Positions 52,378 through 62,385 of a DNA stretch of 64,000 nucleotides are shown in pieces. The position numbers and the translations under genes were made by a program. Under the pieces are notes generated by a model. It made no database searches, was not told the origin of the DNA, and saw only the letters and a list, made by a program, of their open reading frames with translations. Position 1 is the first letter of the stretch; each line of letters begins with the position of its first letter. The stretch is from Natronomonas marina (GTDB lineage Archaea; Halobacteriota; Halobacteria; Halobacteriales; Haloarculaceae): the NCBI RefSeq assembly GCF_024298905.1, contig NZ_CP101154.1, forward strand, positions 1,984,001-2,048,000, read 5' to 3'.

Positions 52378-53160
52378 GTGAGCAGCATTGGTACGATACT
52401 CGGCGTTCTCGTCGCTGTCGGGGGGCTGGTCAGTGCCGGGTACGGGTATCGCCGCCGTCGACGTCGGGACGCCATCGCCGCCGTCGAGACGACCGATGCA
52501 CTGCGGGTGACGCCCGGTCCGACCGAACTGTACGGGACCGCAGAACCGGCAGATGGGGGTGCGATGCGGGCGCCGTTCTCCGAGGAGGACTGCGTGCTGG
52601 CGGAGTGGAAAATCGAGGAGTGGGAAGAGTCCGGCAAACACTCCAGCTGGCGGACGGAGGGCAGCGGGACGCTCGCGGCGCCGTTCTACCTCGACGACGG
52701 GACCGACCAGGTGCTGGTCCGGCCGGACGAGGCGAGCGTGGAGCTTTCGGGCGGCTGGGGGACGACCGAGGTCGGCGTCGACGAGACGCCACCGGAGCCG
52801 ATACAGGCGTTTATCGATCTCGACGCGACACCCGGCGAACCGAACGAGGCGCTCGTCAAGTCGCTTGACTGGGGGACGCAGGTCGGCGACCGCCGGTACC
52901 GCCAGCGGACGCTCGCTTCTGGCGAGGAGGTTTACGTCCACGGGACCGCGACCCGGGTGGGTGCCGAGACCTTCGGCGGCAACGACTTCGAAGTCGTCGC
53001 CGCGGCCGACGACGGCCACCCCGACGCGGACCTCTTTCTCGTCGCCGACAGCCCCGAATCGAAACTGCTCGAGCGTCGTCGGGACTGGGTCCTCTACCTC
53101 GGCGCGGGCGTCGTCGGCGTCGTCGCCGGGGGCGGACTCCTGGTCTCGTCACTCCTCTGA
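52378..53160 (+). CDS. GIDE-domain membrane protein without RING finger
   Basis: The 260-residue protein has an N-terminal helix (residues 5-22) and a C-terminal helix (about 238-258), flanking a beta-rich GIDE/BAM domain with [18 protein letters not shown], a segment also seen in mitochondrial MUL1/GIDE E3 ligases. The terminal RING finger of the eukaryotic proteins is missing. The start is GTG 52378. Its role in archaea is unknown; the topology suggests an exposed domain held by two anchors. It lies between the dienoyl reductase gene and the RNase J leader. Confidence 0.8.
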   Translation: MSSIGTILGVLVAVGGLVSAGYGYRRRRRRDAIAAVETTDALRVTPGPTELYGTAEPADGGAMRAPFSEEDCVLAEWKIEEWEESGKHSSWRTEGSGTLAAPFYLDDGTDQVLVRPDEASVELSGGWGTTEVGVDETPPEPIQAFIDLDATPGEPNEALVKSLDWGTQVGDRRYRQRTLASGEEVYVHGTATRVGAETFGGNDFEVVAAADDGHPDADLFLVADSPESKLLERRRDWVLYLGAGVVGVVAGGGLLVSSLL

Positions 53161-53177
53161 GATGCCGAACCCACGTA

Positions 53178-53186
53178 CTTTTTAAC
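53178..53186 (+). promoter_or_regulatory. TATA box of the RNase J gene
   Basis: CTTTTTAAC is the only good TATA-like sequence upstream of the RNase J gene. A transcript starting about 25 bases downstream would begin near 53209, leaving a long untranslated leader. Confidence 0.5.
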
Positions 53187-53208
53187 CCCAGAGGGGAAAC
53201 GACTAGCC

Positions 53209-53432
53209 AACCGAGCAACGGTCGCCCCGGACACGGGTGGGCGACCGGCAGCCGCCGGCGGGAGACGGTCCGTCGGGGCAACGGCGTGGGGACGGACTCC
53301 CCGCGAACGCCTCGATCGGGTCCGGCCGCCGGCCGACCGACCTCGCGTCGGTGTCGCAGCCGTCACAGACGGCCGTGCACATCGCCGGTCGCCGAATCGT
53401 GTGTCCGGAGAGCGGTCTCTCGGATGCAAACT
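53209..53432 (+). other. Long structured 5' leader of RNase J
   Basis: About 220 bases separate the presumed transcription start from the RNase J ATG at 53433. The region is GC-rich and contains a perfect 8-base stem GGTCGCCC/GGGCGACC (53220-53246), GGGGA/TCCCC near 53291-53305 and ACCGAC/GTCGGT near 53336-53352. The open frame through part of it is Arg- and Pro-rich and not acidic, so it is unlikely to be coding. Most mRNAs in this window appear leaderless, which makes this leader stand out. Confidence 0.45.
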
Positions 53433-54773
53433 ATGGAAGTCGAAATCGCAACCATTGGCGGATACGAAGCAGTCGGACGGCAGATGACCGCCGTCCGAGC
53501 CGGTGACGACGTCGTCATCTTCGACATGGGCCTGAACCTGTCGAAGGTCCTGATCCACGACAACGTCGAGACAGAGCGGATGCACAGCCTGGACCTCATC
53601 GACATGGGGGCCATCCCGGACGACCGCGTCATGTCCGACATCGAGGGCGACGTGCAGGCCATCGTGCCCACCCACGGCCACCTCGACCACATCGGCGCCA
53701 TCTCGAAGCTCGCCCACCGGTACGACGCGCCCATCGTGGCGACGCCGTTCACCATCGAACTGGTCAAACAGCAGATCGAGAGCGAGGAGAAGTTCGGCGT
53801 CCAGAACGACCTCGTGAAGATGGAGGCCGGCGGCACGATGTCCATCGGCGAGAAGACCGAACTCGAGTTCGTCAACGTCACTCACTCCATCATCGACGCG
53901 ATCAACCCCGTCCTGCACACGCCGGAGGGCGCCGTCGTCTACGGGCTGGACAAGCGGATGGACCACACGCCCGTCCTTGGCGACCCCATCGACATGGAGC
54001 GGTTCCGCGAGATCGGCCGCGAGGGCGTCCTGGCGTACATCGAGGACTGCACGAACGCCGGCAAGAAGGGCCGGACGCCCTCCGAGTCCGTCGCGCGCAG
54101 ACATCTCAAGGACGTCATCTACTCGCTGGAGGACTACGACGGCGGCATCGTCGCAACGACGTTCTCCAGTCACATCGCCCGCGTCACCAGCCTCGTCGAG
54201 TTCGCCGAGGACATCGGCCGGCAGCCGGTGTTGCTCGGCCGCTCGATGGAGAAGTACAGCGGTACCGCGGAGCGGCTCGGCTTCGTCGACTTCCCGGACG
54301 ATCTGGGAATGTACGGCCACCGCAAGTCCGTCGATCGGACGTTCAAGCGCATCATGGAGGAGGGCAAGGAGAACTACCTCCCGGTCGTGACGGGCCACCA
54401 GGGCGAGCCACGCGCGATGCTCACCCGGATGGGCCGCGGCGAGACGCCCTACGAACTCGATCAGGGCGACAAGGTCATCTTCAGCGCCCGCGTCATCCCC
54501 GAACCGACCAACGAGGGCCAGCGCTACCAGTCCGAGAAGCTACTCGGCATGCAGGGTGCCCGCATCTACGACGACATCCACGTCTCGGGCCACCTCAACA
54601 AGGAGGGCCACTACGAGATGCTCGACGCGCTACAGCCGAAGAACGTCATCCCGGCCCACCAGGACATGAGCGGCTACTCGGATTACGTCAACCTCTGTGA
54701 GAACGAGGGCTACAAGGTCGGCCGTGATCTCCACATTTCCCGGAACGGAAACATCATCCAGATTACGGAATGA
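53433..54773 (+). CDS. rnj: Archaeal ribonuclease J
   Basis: The 446-residue enzyme is a beta-CASP metallo-beta-lactamase nuclease with 5'-3' exonuclease activity in archaea. It has the metal motif [23 protein letters not shown], the beta-CASP motifs around [10 protein letters not shown] and VVTGHQGEP, and [14 protein letters not shown] with PAHQDMSGY near the end. [17 protein letters not shown] is the family N-terminus, so ATG 53433 (or 53424) is preferred over 53286. Its stop overlaps the IdsA start by four bases. Confidence 0.95.
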   Translation: MEVEIATIGGYEAVGRQMTAVRAGDDVVIFDMGLNLSKVLIHDNVETERMHSLDLIDMGAIPDDRVMSDIEGDVQAIVPTHGHLDHIGAISKLAHRYDAPIVATPFTIELVKQQIESEEKFGVQNDLVKMEAGGTMSIGEKTELEFVNVTHSIIDAINPVLHTPEGAVVYGLDKRMDHTPVLGDPIDMERFREIGREGVLAYIEDCTNAGKKGRTPSESVARRHLKDVIYSLEDYDGGIVATTFSSHIARVTSLVEFAEDIGRQPVLLGRSMEKYSGTAERLGFVDFPDDLGMYGHRKSVDRTFKRIMEEGKENYLPVVTGHQGEPRAMLTRMGRGETPYELDQGDKVIFSARVIPEPTNEGQRYQSEKLLGMQGARIYDDIHVSGHLNKEGHYEMLDALQPKNVIPAHQDMSGYSDYVNLCENEGYKVGRDLHISRNGNIIQITE

Positions 54774-55795
54774 CCACCTCAGAGCGCGTCGAGGCCGCCA
54801 TCGCGGACCGCCGCGAGATCGTCAACGACGCGATCACCGAACAGCTTCCAGTGAAGAGCCCGGAACGGCTCTACAGCGCCTCCCGGTACCTGCTGGACGC
54901 GGGCGGCAAACGCCTCCGGCCGACCATCCTGCTGTTGACGGCCGAGGCCGTTTCCGAGGTCGAGCCGATGGACGGCGATTACCGTACCTTCCCCTCGCCG
55001 GCCGGCGGCGAGGTGGACGTGCTCACGGCCGCCGTCGCCATCGAGGTCATCCAGTCGTTCACGCTCATCCACGACGACATCATGGACGACGACGACCTCC
55101 GGCGTGGCGTGCCGGCGGTCCACCGCGAGTACGACCTCGAGACCGCAATCCTGGCCGGCGACACGCTGTACTCGAAGGCCTTCGAGTACATGCTGGACAC
55201 CGGCGCCCCCGCCGACCGGAGCGTCCGGGCGCTCGACGAACTCGCAACGACCTGTACCGAGATCTGCGAGGGCCAGGCGCTGGACGTCGACTTCGAGGGC
55301 CGCGACGGCGTGACGACCGACGAGTACCTCGAGATGGTTGAGTTCAAGACGGCGGTTCTCTATGCGGCCGCGTCGTCGATTCCGGCCATCCTGCTGGGTT
55401 CCGACGACGAGACCGTCGACGCGCTCCACGGCTACGGCCTCGACATCGGGCGGGCCTTCCAGATCCAGGACGACCTCCTCGATCTGACGGTCCCGAGCGA
55501 CACCCTCGGCAAGCAGCGCGGGTCGGACCTCATCGAGGGTAAACAGACCATCATCACGCTGCACGCGCGCAGCCAGGGCGTCGACGTCGACGGTCTCGTC
55601 GGCGAGGACCCGACCGACGCGGAGATAGAGGCCGCGGTCGAACGCCTCGAAGCCGCCGGTAGCATCGAGTACGCCCGCGGGATGGCGGCCGATCTCGTCG
55701 AAAGCGGGAAGGGCAGACTCGACGTCCTTCCCGAAGGCGAGTCGCGGAACCTACTCTCCGACATCGCGGACTTCCTCGTCGAGCGGGGCTACTGA
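54770..55795 (+). CDS. idsA: Geranylgeranyl/farnesyl diphosphate synthase
   Basis: The 341-residue trans-prenyltransferase makes the isoprenoid chains of archaeal lipids. It has the first aspartate-rich motif in [15 protein letters not shown], the second in [11 protein letters not shown] and [12 protein letters not shown] near the N-terminus. An insert with [21 protein letters not shown] precedes helix D. ATG 54770 overlaps the RNase J stop, the conserved haloarchaeal order rnj-idsA. It works downstream of the mvk and ipk products. Confidence 0.95.
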   Translation: MTTSERVEAAIADRREIVNDAITEQLPVKSPERLYSASRYLLDAGGKRLRPTILLLTAEAVSEVEPMDGDYRTFPSPAGGEVDVLTAAVAIEVIQSFTLIHDDIMDDDDLRRGVPAVHREYDLETAILAGDTLYSKAFEYMLDTGAPADRSVRALDELATTCTEICEGQALDVDFEGRDGVTTDEYLEMVEFKTAVLYAAASSIPAILLGSDDETVDALHGYGLDIGRAFQIQDDLLDLTVPSDTLGKQRGSDLIEGKQTIITLHARSQGVDVDGLVGEDPTDAEIEAAVERLEAAGSIEYARGMAADLVESGKGRLDVLPEGESRNLLSDIADFLVERGY

Positions 55796-55914
55796 CGGGT
55801 ACCGAGAGAGCGACCGCGTGCGGTCCCGTCGCGCCGACGGTCGATCTCGACCGCGGCTGACAGGTCGTGCAAAACGTTTTGACGCCGCTGGTAGATATTC
55901 GGAGCCGGGATACT

Positions 55915-57510
55915 ATGAAGCGGGAAATGCGCACCACGGACTTTCTGGATCGAGCCGTCGACCTCTACGACGACGTGACCGGCGTCGTCGCCCACGACGG
56001 AACCGAGTACACGTACGCGGAACTGGACGCCCGCGTCAACCGGCTGGCGAACGCCCTGGCGGAACGGGGGATCGAGCAGGGCGACCGGGTTGCGCTCCTG
56101 GCGCCGAACACCCACTACTTCATCGAGACACTGTACGCGACGAACAAGCTCGGCGGCGTCTTCGTGCCGATGAACTACCGTCTGACGGCCGGCGAACTCG
56201 AGTACATCCTGAACGACTGTGCGGCCGACATCGTCATTGCCGATTACGACTTCGCCGACAACGTCGAACCCATCCGCGAGGAGGTACCCGCCGAACACTT
56301 CGTCGGCTACGAGGCCGACCGCATCGACGGCGAGTGGCGCGACTACGAGGCGGTGCTCTCGGGCCAGTCGACCGCGGAACCGTCCCGCCCCGACATCTCC
56401 GAGGACGACGACGCCAGCATCAACTACACCTCCGGGACGACCGGCGACCCGAAGGGCGTCGTCCGGACCCACCGGACCGAACACTGGCACGCGCTGGTGT
56501 TGAACCAGCACATGGAGATCCGCGACGACGACACGTACCTGTGGACGCTGCCGATGTTCCACTGCAACGGCTGGGGCCACACCTACGCGATCACCGGAAC
56601 CGGTGGCACCCACGTTTGCCAGCGGACCTTCGATGCCGAAGACACCTTCCGTCGCGTCCGCGAGTACGACGTCAGCTTCCTGTGCGGCGCGCCGACGGTG
56701 CTGAACAACCTCATCCAGTACCACGAGGACAACGACGTCGTGACGACCGGCGACCGGGAGGTCCGCATCGCAACGGCGGGGAGCGCGCCGGCGACGGCGA
56801 CCATCGAGACGGTCGAAGACGAGTTCGGCTGGCGCATTATCCACATCTACGGGCTGACAGAGACGGCGCCAATCATCACGACGAGTAACTCCCCGCGCCG
56901 CCTCGCCGAGCGGGGGCGCGCACTGAAGGTCAAGCAGGGCGCCGAGACGCTCTGTACCGACGTCCGGGTCGTCGACGAGGACGGCAACGACGTCCCCCGC
57001 GACGGGATGACCGTCGGCGAGATCGTCGTTCGCGGCAATCAGGTCATGGACCGCTATCTCGACAAGCCCGAGGCGACGCGGACGGCGTTCAACGATCGCA
57101 TCGAGGGCTACTTCCACACCGGCGACCTGGCGACCATCGACGAGGACGGCATGGTCGCCATCCAGGACCGCAAGAAGGACATCATCATCTCGGGCGGCGA
57201 GAACATCTCCTCGATCGAGGTCGAGGACGCCCTCTTCGACCACGAGGGCGTCCTCAAGGCGGCCGTCATCCCCGTCCCCAGCGAGGAGTGGGGCGAGACG
57301 CCGAAGGCGCTGGTCGTCGAACAGGAGGGCGCCGACCTGACCGAGACCGACCTCATCGAGTTCGTCAAGGGGCGGCTGGCGAACTACAAGGCGCCCACCA
57401 GCGTCGACTTCGTCGAGGACTTCCCCGAGACGGCCACCGGGAAGGTCCAGAAGTACGAACTCCGCGACCGCTACTGGGAGGACGAAGAGCGGATGGTCGG
57501 CCAGGGGTAG
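55915..57510 (+). CDS. Acyl-CoA synthetase, AMP-forming
   Basis: The 531-residue adenylate-forming enzyme has YTSGTTGDPKGVVRTHRTEH, the A5 motif IHIYGLTETAPI, the A7 region GYFHTGDLATIDEDGMVAI, ISGGENISSIEVEDAL and the catalytic Lys in TATGKVQKYELRD. The MFHCNGWGHTY segment is typical of medium-chain acyl-CoA synthetases. The start is ATG 55915, with ATG 55927 as an alternative. It is the second acyl-CoA ligase of the window and sits between idsA and gltX, where it interrupts an otherwise translational neighbourhood. Confidence 0.92.
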   Translation: MKREMRTTDFLDRAVDLYDDVTGVVAHDGTEYTYAELDARVNRLANALAERGIEQGDRVALLAPNTHYFIETLYATNKLGGVFVPMNYRLTAGELEYILNDCAADIVIADYDFADNVEPIREEVPAEHFVGYEADRIDGEWRDYEAVLSGQSTAEPSRPDISEDDDASINYTSGTTGDPKGVVRTHRTEHWHALVLNQHMEIRDDDTYLWTLPMFHCNGWGHTYAITGTGGTHVCQRTFDAEDTFRRVREYDVSFLCGAPTVLNNLIQYHEDNDVVTTGDREVRIATAGSAPATATIETVEDEFGWRIIHIYGLTETAPIITTSNSPRRLAERGRALKVKQGAETLCTDVRVVDEDGNDVPRDGMTVGEIVVRGNQVMDRYLDKPEATRTAFNDRIEGYFHTGDLATIDEDGMVAIQDRKKDIIISGGENISSIEVEDALFDHEGVLKAAVIPVPSEEWGETPKALVVEQEGADLTETDLIEFVKGRLANYKAPTSVDFVEDFPETATGKVQKYELRDRYWEDEERMVGQG

Positions 57511-57611
57511 CCGTTCGGTCCCGGCACCGTCGGGTCGTGAGGTCCCGGGCCGACGCCGTCGCCGGCGGGAACCCCGGTAGGTTTTGTCCCTGCCGGCGGT
57601 AGCAGTCGGTA

Positions 57612-59327
57612 ATGGACGACGACCTCCGCGAGCGAATCGAACGCGAGGCCGAGACGGCCGCGCTGTTCAACGCCCTAAAGCACGACAGCGACGCACAGGT
57701 CGGTGCCATCATGGGCCCGATGATGGGCGAGAACCCGGAGTTCCGCGAGCACGGCGACGAGATTCCGGCGGTCATCGGCCCCGTCATCGACGAAGTCAAC
57801 GGTCTCTCGGCCGACGAGAAGCGCGAGCGACTGGCGGAACTGGACCCCGAGGCCGTCGCCGAGTTGGAGGCCGACGACGAGGGCGACGACCGGACGCTGT
57901 CGGACCTCCCGAACGTCGACGCCTACGAGGAGGTTCGGATGCGCGTCGCGCCGAACCCGAACGGACCGTGGCACCTCGGCCACGCCCGGATGCCGGCCGT
58001 CATCGGGACGTACAAGGAGCGGTACGACGGGTGGATGCTGTGCCGGTTCGACGACACCGATCCCGAGACGAAGCGTCCCGACCTCGACGCCTACGGCGCC
58101 ATCCTCGACGCCATCGAGTATCTCGGTTTCGAACCCGACGAGGTCGTGAAGGCCTCCGACCGCGTCGAGACCTACTACGAGCACGCCCGGAACCTCATCG
58201 ACGCCGGCGGCGCCTACACCTGTAGCTGCGGCGGCGAGGAGTTCTCGGCGCTGAAGAACGACGGCGAGCCCTGCCCGCACCGCGAGAAGGACCCCGGGAC
58301 GACTCACGAGGAGTTCGATCGGATGGTCGCTGGCGAGTACGACGCCGGCGAGATGGTCCTCCGGGTCCGGACGGACATCGAGCACAAGAACCCGGCGCTG
58401 CGGGACTGGGTCGCCTTCCGGATGGTCGATACGCCGCATCCCCGAGAGGCGGCCGCCGAGTACCGCTGCTGGCCCATGCTGGACTTCCAGTCGGGGATCG
58501 ACGACCACCTGTTCGGCATCACTCACATCGTCCGGGGTATCGACCTGCAGGATTCGGCGAAGCGGCAACGGTTCGTCTACGACTACTTCGACTGGGAGTA
58601 CCCCGAGGTCGTCCACTGGGGCCACGTCCAGGTCGACGCCTACGACGTGAAGATGTCCACCTCGACGATCAAGGAAAAGATCGATGCCGGCGAACTCGAC
58701 GGCTGGGACGACCCCCGGGCGCCGACGCTCGCCAGCCTCCGTCGGCGCGGCATCCGCGGCGAGGCTATCGTCGAGGCGATGACGGAACTGGGCACGTCGA
58801 CCTCGAACGTCGACCTGGCGATGTCGTCGGTCTACTCGAAGAACCGCGAGTTGATCGACGACGGGGCGGACCGGCGGTTCTTCGTCCGCGACGGCGTCGA
58901 GAAGACGCTCATCGGCGGGCCGGAGACGGCCGAACCGCCGCTGCACCCGGACCACGAGGAGCGCGGCGTCCGGGAGATTCCGGTCGGCGGCGCCGTCCGC
59001 GTCGAACCCGACGACGTCCCGCCGAACGGCAAGCGCGTGTGGCTGAAGGGCCTCGGCCCGGTCAGACACACCCGCGACGCCTTCGAGTTCACCGGCGAGG
59101 ACATCGGCATCGTCCGCGATGGCGACGTCGACGTCGTCCACTGGGTGCCGGCCGACGAGAGCGTCCCGCTGCGTCTGCGCACGATGGAGGGCGACGAGTC
59201 CGGTCACGCCGAACCCGGTCTCGTGGCGTACGAGACCGACGACGTGGTGCAGTTCGAGCGCATCGGCTTCGCTCGACTCGACCGGATCGGCGACGGCGAG
59301 AGCGTCGCGTACTTCGCACATCGCTGA
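57612..59327 (+). CDS. gltX: Glutamyl-tRNA synthetase
   Basis: The 571-residue class I synthetase has an archaeal N-terminal helical domain (about 100 residues, MDDDLRERIEREAETAALFNALKH), the HIGH motif as VAPNPNGPWHLGHAR, KMSTS in VKMSTSTIK, and a beta-barrel anticodon domain. Archaeal GluRS also charges tRNA-Gln in the indirect pathway. There is a Cys-rich zinc site, YTCSCGGEEF with EPCPH. It follows the acyl-CoA synthetase by 101 bases. Confidence 0.96.
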   Translation: MDDDLRERIEREAETAALFNALKHDSDAQVGAIMGPMMGENPEFREHGDEIPAVIGPVIDEVNGLSADEKRERLAELDPEAVAELEADDEGDDRTLSDLPNVDAYEEVRMRVAPNPNGPWHLGHARMPAVIGTYKERYDGWMLCRFDDTDPETKRPDLDAYGAILDAIEYLGFEPDEVVKASDRVETYYEHARNLIDAGGAYTCSCGGEEFSALKNDGEPCPHREKDPGTTHEEFDRMVAGEYDAGEMVLRVRTDIEHKNPALRDWVAFRMVDTPHPREAAAEYRCWPMLDFQSGIDDHLFGITHIVRGIDLQDSAKRQRFVYDYFDWEYPEVVHWGHVQVDAYDVKMSTSTIKEKIDAGELDGWDDPRAPTLASLRRRGIRGEAIVEAMTELGTSTSNVDLAMSSVYSKNRELIDDGADRRFFVRDGVEKTLIGGPETAEPPLHPDHEERGVREIPVGGAVRVEPDDVPPNGKRVWLKGLGPVRHTRDAFEFTGEDIGIVRDGDVDVVHWVPADESVPLRLRTMEGDESGHAEPGLVAYETDDVVQFERIGFARLDRIGDGESVAYFAHR

Positions 59328-59365
59328 CGCGGCGCGAACGTTTAAGTTGGCGCCCCATCTGGTAA

Positions 59366-59704
<339 letters not shown>

Positions 59705-59835
59705 CCGACCGGGGGTAGTCGACCGCCAGCCCCCGCGCGCTCTCCATCCGTCCAGCGACCGCTGTGCCGTTCCCACTCCACGGTTTCGTGATAAAAACTA
59801 TTAGTCGCTGGTGGTACTCCATAACACGAGAAGGA

Positions 59836-60759
59836 ATGACGATTGACACACTCGTACTGACGAAAGGCGTCCCCGACTTCCGGGAGGGGCAGGTATCCTT
59901 CGACGAGGACGGTCACCTCGAGCGGGGGAAGACGCCGACGGTGATGAACCCGAACGACAAGCACGCGCTACGTGCGGCCCTACAGACGAAGGTTCGTCAC
60001 GGCGGCAACGTCTCGCTTATGAGCATGGGCCCGCCGGGATACGCCGAAATCCTCCAGGAGGGCATGCGGGACGTCTACGCCGACGACCTCTATCTGCTCT
60101 CGGACCGCGAGATGGGCGCGGCCGACACCTGGGCGACGGCGATGACCGTCTCGACGGGCATCCAGTACCTCGAGGAACCGCCGGACCTGCTGTTTGCGGG
60201 GTTCAAGACCGCCGACGGCGAGACGGGCCACACCGGTCCCCAGACCGAGTGGTGTCTGAGCCTCAACGACGAGTTGCCGGACTACCCGCTCGTCACCCAC
60301 GTCGTCGCCATCGACATCGCCGAAGACGAGGGCGTCGTCCGGACGAAACGGCTGGTGGAGGGCGACGTCTCCGAGATCGAGACCGTCGAGACCGAACTCC
60401 CGGCCTTCATCGTGGCCGACCCCGAGTTCGAACCCACCTACCGGAAGGCCGACCACCGCCTCCGACACAAGGACTTCCGGGCCGAGACCCGCAAGCGCGC
60501 GGCGGAATTCGGCGAGCACCTCGACGACGACACCGACAAGGAGCCGACGGACTACGAGGACTTCCACATGTGGAACCACGAGTACCTCAACCTCGACCCG
60601 GACTACATCGGGCTGGACGGGTCGCCGACCATCGTGGCCGGCGTCGACCCCATCCCGAAGGCGCCCTCCGAGCGCGAGGCGACGGTCGTCGAACCGGACG
60701 ACGAAGCGGAGATGGAAGCGGTCTTCGAGGAAATCGCGGCCTACGCCGGAGGTGACTAG
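59836..60759 (+). CDS. etfB: Electron transfer flavoprotein beta subunit
   Basis: The 307-residue protein has the ETF-beta pattern: DTLVLTKGVPDF at the start, NPNDKHALRAAL, and LLFAGFKTADGETGHTGPQ for the flavin/AMP-binding region, though the C-terminal part is longer and more acidic than in bacteria. ATG 59836 has GAAGGA as ribosome site. The gene ends one base before etfA. With EtfA it carries electrons from acyl-CoA dehydrogenases to ETF-quinone oxidoreductase. Confidence 0.93.
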   Translation: MTIDTLVLTKGVPDFREGQVSFDEDGHLERGKTPTVMNPNDKHALRAALQTKVRHGGNVSLMSMGPPGYAEILQEGMRDVYADDLYLLSDREMGAADTWATAMTVSTGIQYLEEPPDLLFAGFKTADGETGHTGPQTEWCLSLNDELPDYPLVTHVVAIDIAEDEGVVRTKRLVEGDVSEIETVETELPAFIVADPEFEPTYRKADHRLRHKDFRAETRKRAAEFGEHLDDDTDKEPTDYEDFHMWNHEYLNLDPDYIGLDGSPTIVAGVDPIPKAPSEREATVVEPDDEAEMEAVFEEIAAYAGGD

Positions 60760-62385
60760 ATGCCGGAGATAGACCCGACAGAACACGACATCGCGGAACT
60801 GGGACCGAAGATCAAGGACGTCGACGACGAGCAGGAACTCGAGGAGATGCTGGCCCTCGAGAAGGGCGGCGAGGACCGTGCCCCCGTCGTGACGCTCATC
60901 GAGGACCGCCTGGAGAAGGTCGGCGGCGAGGAGGAGGAAGTCGACCCGGAGACGGTCGACCTCTCGGAGTTGACCGTCGCCGACGTTGCCAACATGATCC
61001 GCGACATCGAGGACGTGGAGGTCCTCCGGGACGTCCTCGAGCGCGAAAAGGAAGGCAAGGACCGCAAGGGTGCCAAATCCCAGATCGAGAAGAAGATAAA
61101 CAACCTCGAGGAGGACGACGGCGAGGAGACCGAAGTCGAGTACGTCCCGCCGGAGGAGAAGTACCCGGAACTGGACCACCCGACGAACGACAAGCGGTAC
61201 GTCGAGGGGACCGTCGGCGGCGAGTACCGGGACATGTGGGTGTACTGTGAGACCCAGCAGGGCGGACTCATCGACGTCTCCCGGGAGATGCTCGGCAAGG
61301 CCCGGGAGCTGATGGACGGGTACAACGACGACTACGACGAGGACGAGCAGGTGATCGCGGTGCTCATCGGCGACGGGGTCGAAGAGCTCGCCGAGGAGTG
61401 TCTCGCCTACGGCGCCGACCGCGTCGTCTACCACGAGGACGAACAGCTCGACCGGTTCCGGCACCGGCCGTACACCGAAATCTTCTGTCACATGTGCCGC
61501 GACTGGGAGGCCGACTGGCGGGACTACCACGAGCCCCGCTACACGGTCTTCCCGGCGACGAACAACGGCCGGGACCTCTCGGCGCTCGTCCAGGGGGAAC
61601 TCGACTCGGGGCTGGCCTCGGACTGTTCGGGGCTGTACATCGACGCGGCCGACATCTCGAACCCGGCCAAGACCGGCACGCCGGGCGAGTCCAAGACATT
61701 CGAGAAGGTGCTGCACATGAAGCGGCCGGACTTCTCGGGCTTCGAGTACTCGACCATCCTCTGTATCGACAAGCCCCACCGGGACTTCCACCCGCAGGGC
61801 GCGTCGGTCATCCCGGGCAGTTTCGAGATTCCGGAGGCCGAACCGGAACCCGAAGGCGAGGTCGTCGAGCACGACCTCGACCTGCCGGCGGAGTGGTTCC
61901 ACGTCAACGTGACCGACCACGACCAGCTGGACGGCGGGGTCGACCTCACCGGCAACGAGGTGGTCGTTGCGCTGGGGCGCGGCATCGGCGAGGACCCGAC
62001 GAAGGGGATGGAACTGGGACTCGACCTCGTCGACGCCTTCGAGGAGGCCGACCTCGGTCTCTCGCGGGGCGTCATCACCGCCTCCTACCAGTTCGACGGC
62101 CACGTCGAGGACTACGTGGCCGAGGAGCGCCAGATAGGCGAGTCCGGCCAGGTCGTCGAGCCGGAGCTGTACATCGCCGCCGGCATCTCGGGGGCCGTCC
62201 AGCACAAGGTCGGCATGGACGAATCGGACACCATCGTCGCCATCAACACCGAGGCCGACGCCGACATCAAGGACTTCTCGGACTACTACATCCAGGGGGA
62301 CCTCTTCGAGGTGCTGCCGCGGCTGACGGAGGCGCTGGAGGCCGGCGAGTTCTCGCGTGCGGTCGCGGAGGTGAGCGATGACTGA
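60760..62385 (+). CDS. etfA: Electron transfer flavoprotein alpha subunit, extended N-terminus
   Basis: The 541-residue protein has a normal ETF-alpha body (from about residue 155: MWVYCETQQGGLIDVSREMLGKA, and the FAD part ALGRGIGEDPTKGM, ASYQFDGHVEDY, GISGAVQHKVGM and VAINTEADADI). Ahead of it is an acidic extension of about 150 residues with two copies of a 46-residue helical repeat (residues 9-54 and 71-116, 13 identities without gaps, sharing LEREKxGxDRK-type ends). The extension may be a docking domain. The stop overlaps the ETF-QO gene by eight bases. Confidence 0.93.
   Translation: MPEIDPTEHDIAELGPKIKDVDDEQELEEMLALEKGGEDRAPVVTLIEDRLEKVGGEEEEVDPETVDLSELTVADVANMIRDIEDVEVLRDVLEREKEGKDRKGAKSQIEKKINNLEEDDGEETEVEYVPPEEKYPELDHPTNDKRYVEGTVGGEYRDMWVYCETQQGGLIDVSREMLGKARELMDGYNDDYDEDEQVIAVLIGDGVEELAEECLAYGADRVVYHEDEQLDRFRHRPYTEIFCHMCRDWEADWRDYHEPRYTVFPATNNGRDLSALVQGELDSGLASDCSGLYIDAADISNPAKTGTPGESKTFEKVLHMKRPDFSGFEYSTILCIDKPHRDFHPQGASVIPGSFEIPEAEPEPEGEVVEHDLDLPAEWFHVNVTDHDQLDGGVDLTGNEVVVALGRGIGEDPTKGMELGLDLVDAFEEADLGLSRGVITASYQFDGHVEDYVAEERQIGESGQVVEPELYIAAGISGAVQHKVGMDESDTIVAINTEADADIKDFSDYYIQGDLFEVLPRLTEALEAGEFSRAVAEVSDD

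Noticed and set aside
53286-53432. N-terminal extension of RNase J from ATG 53286
   Set aside because: The extra 49 residues are Arg/Pro/Ser-rich, not acidic, and absent from the family, so the region is more likely an untranslated leader.
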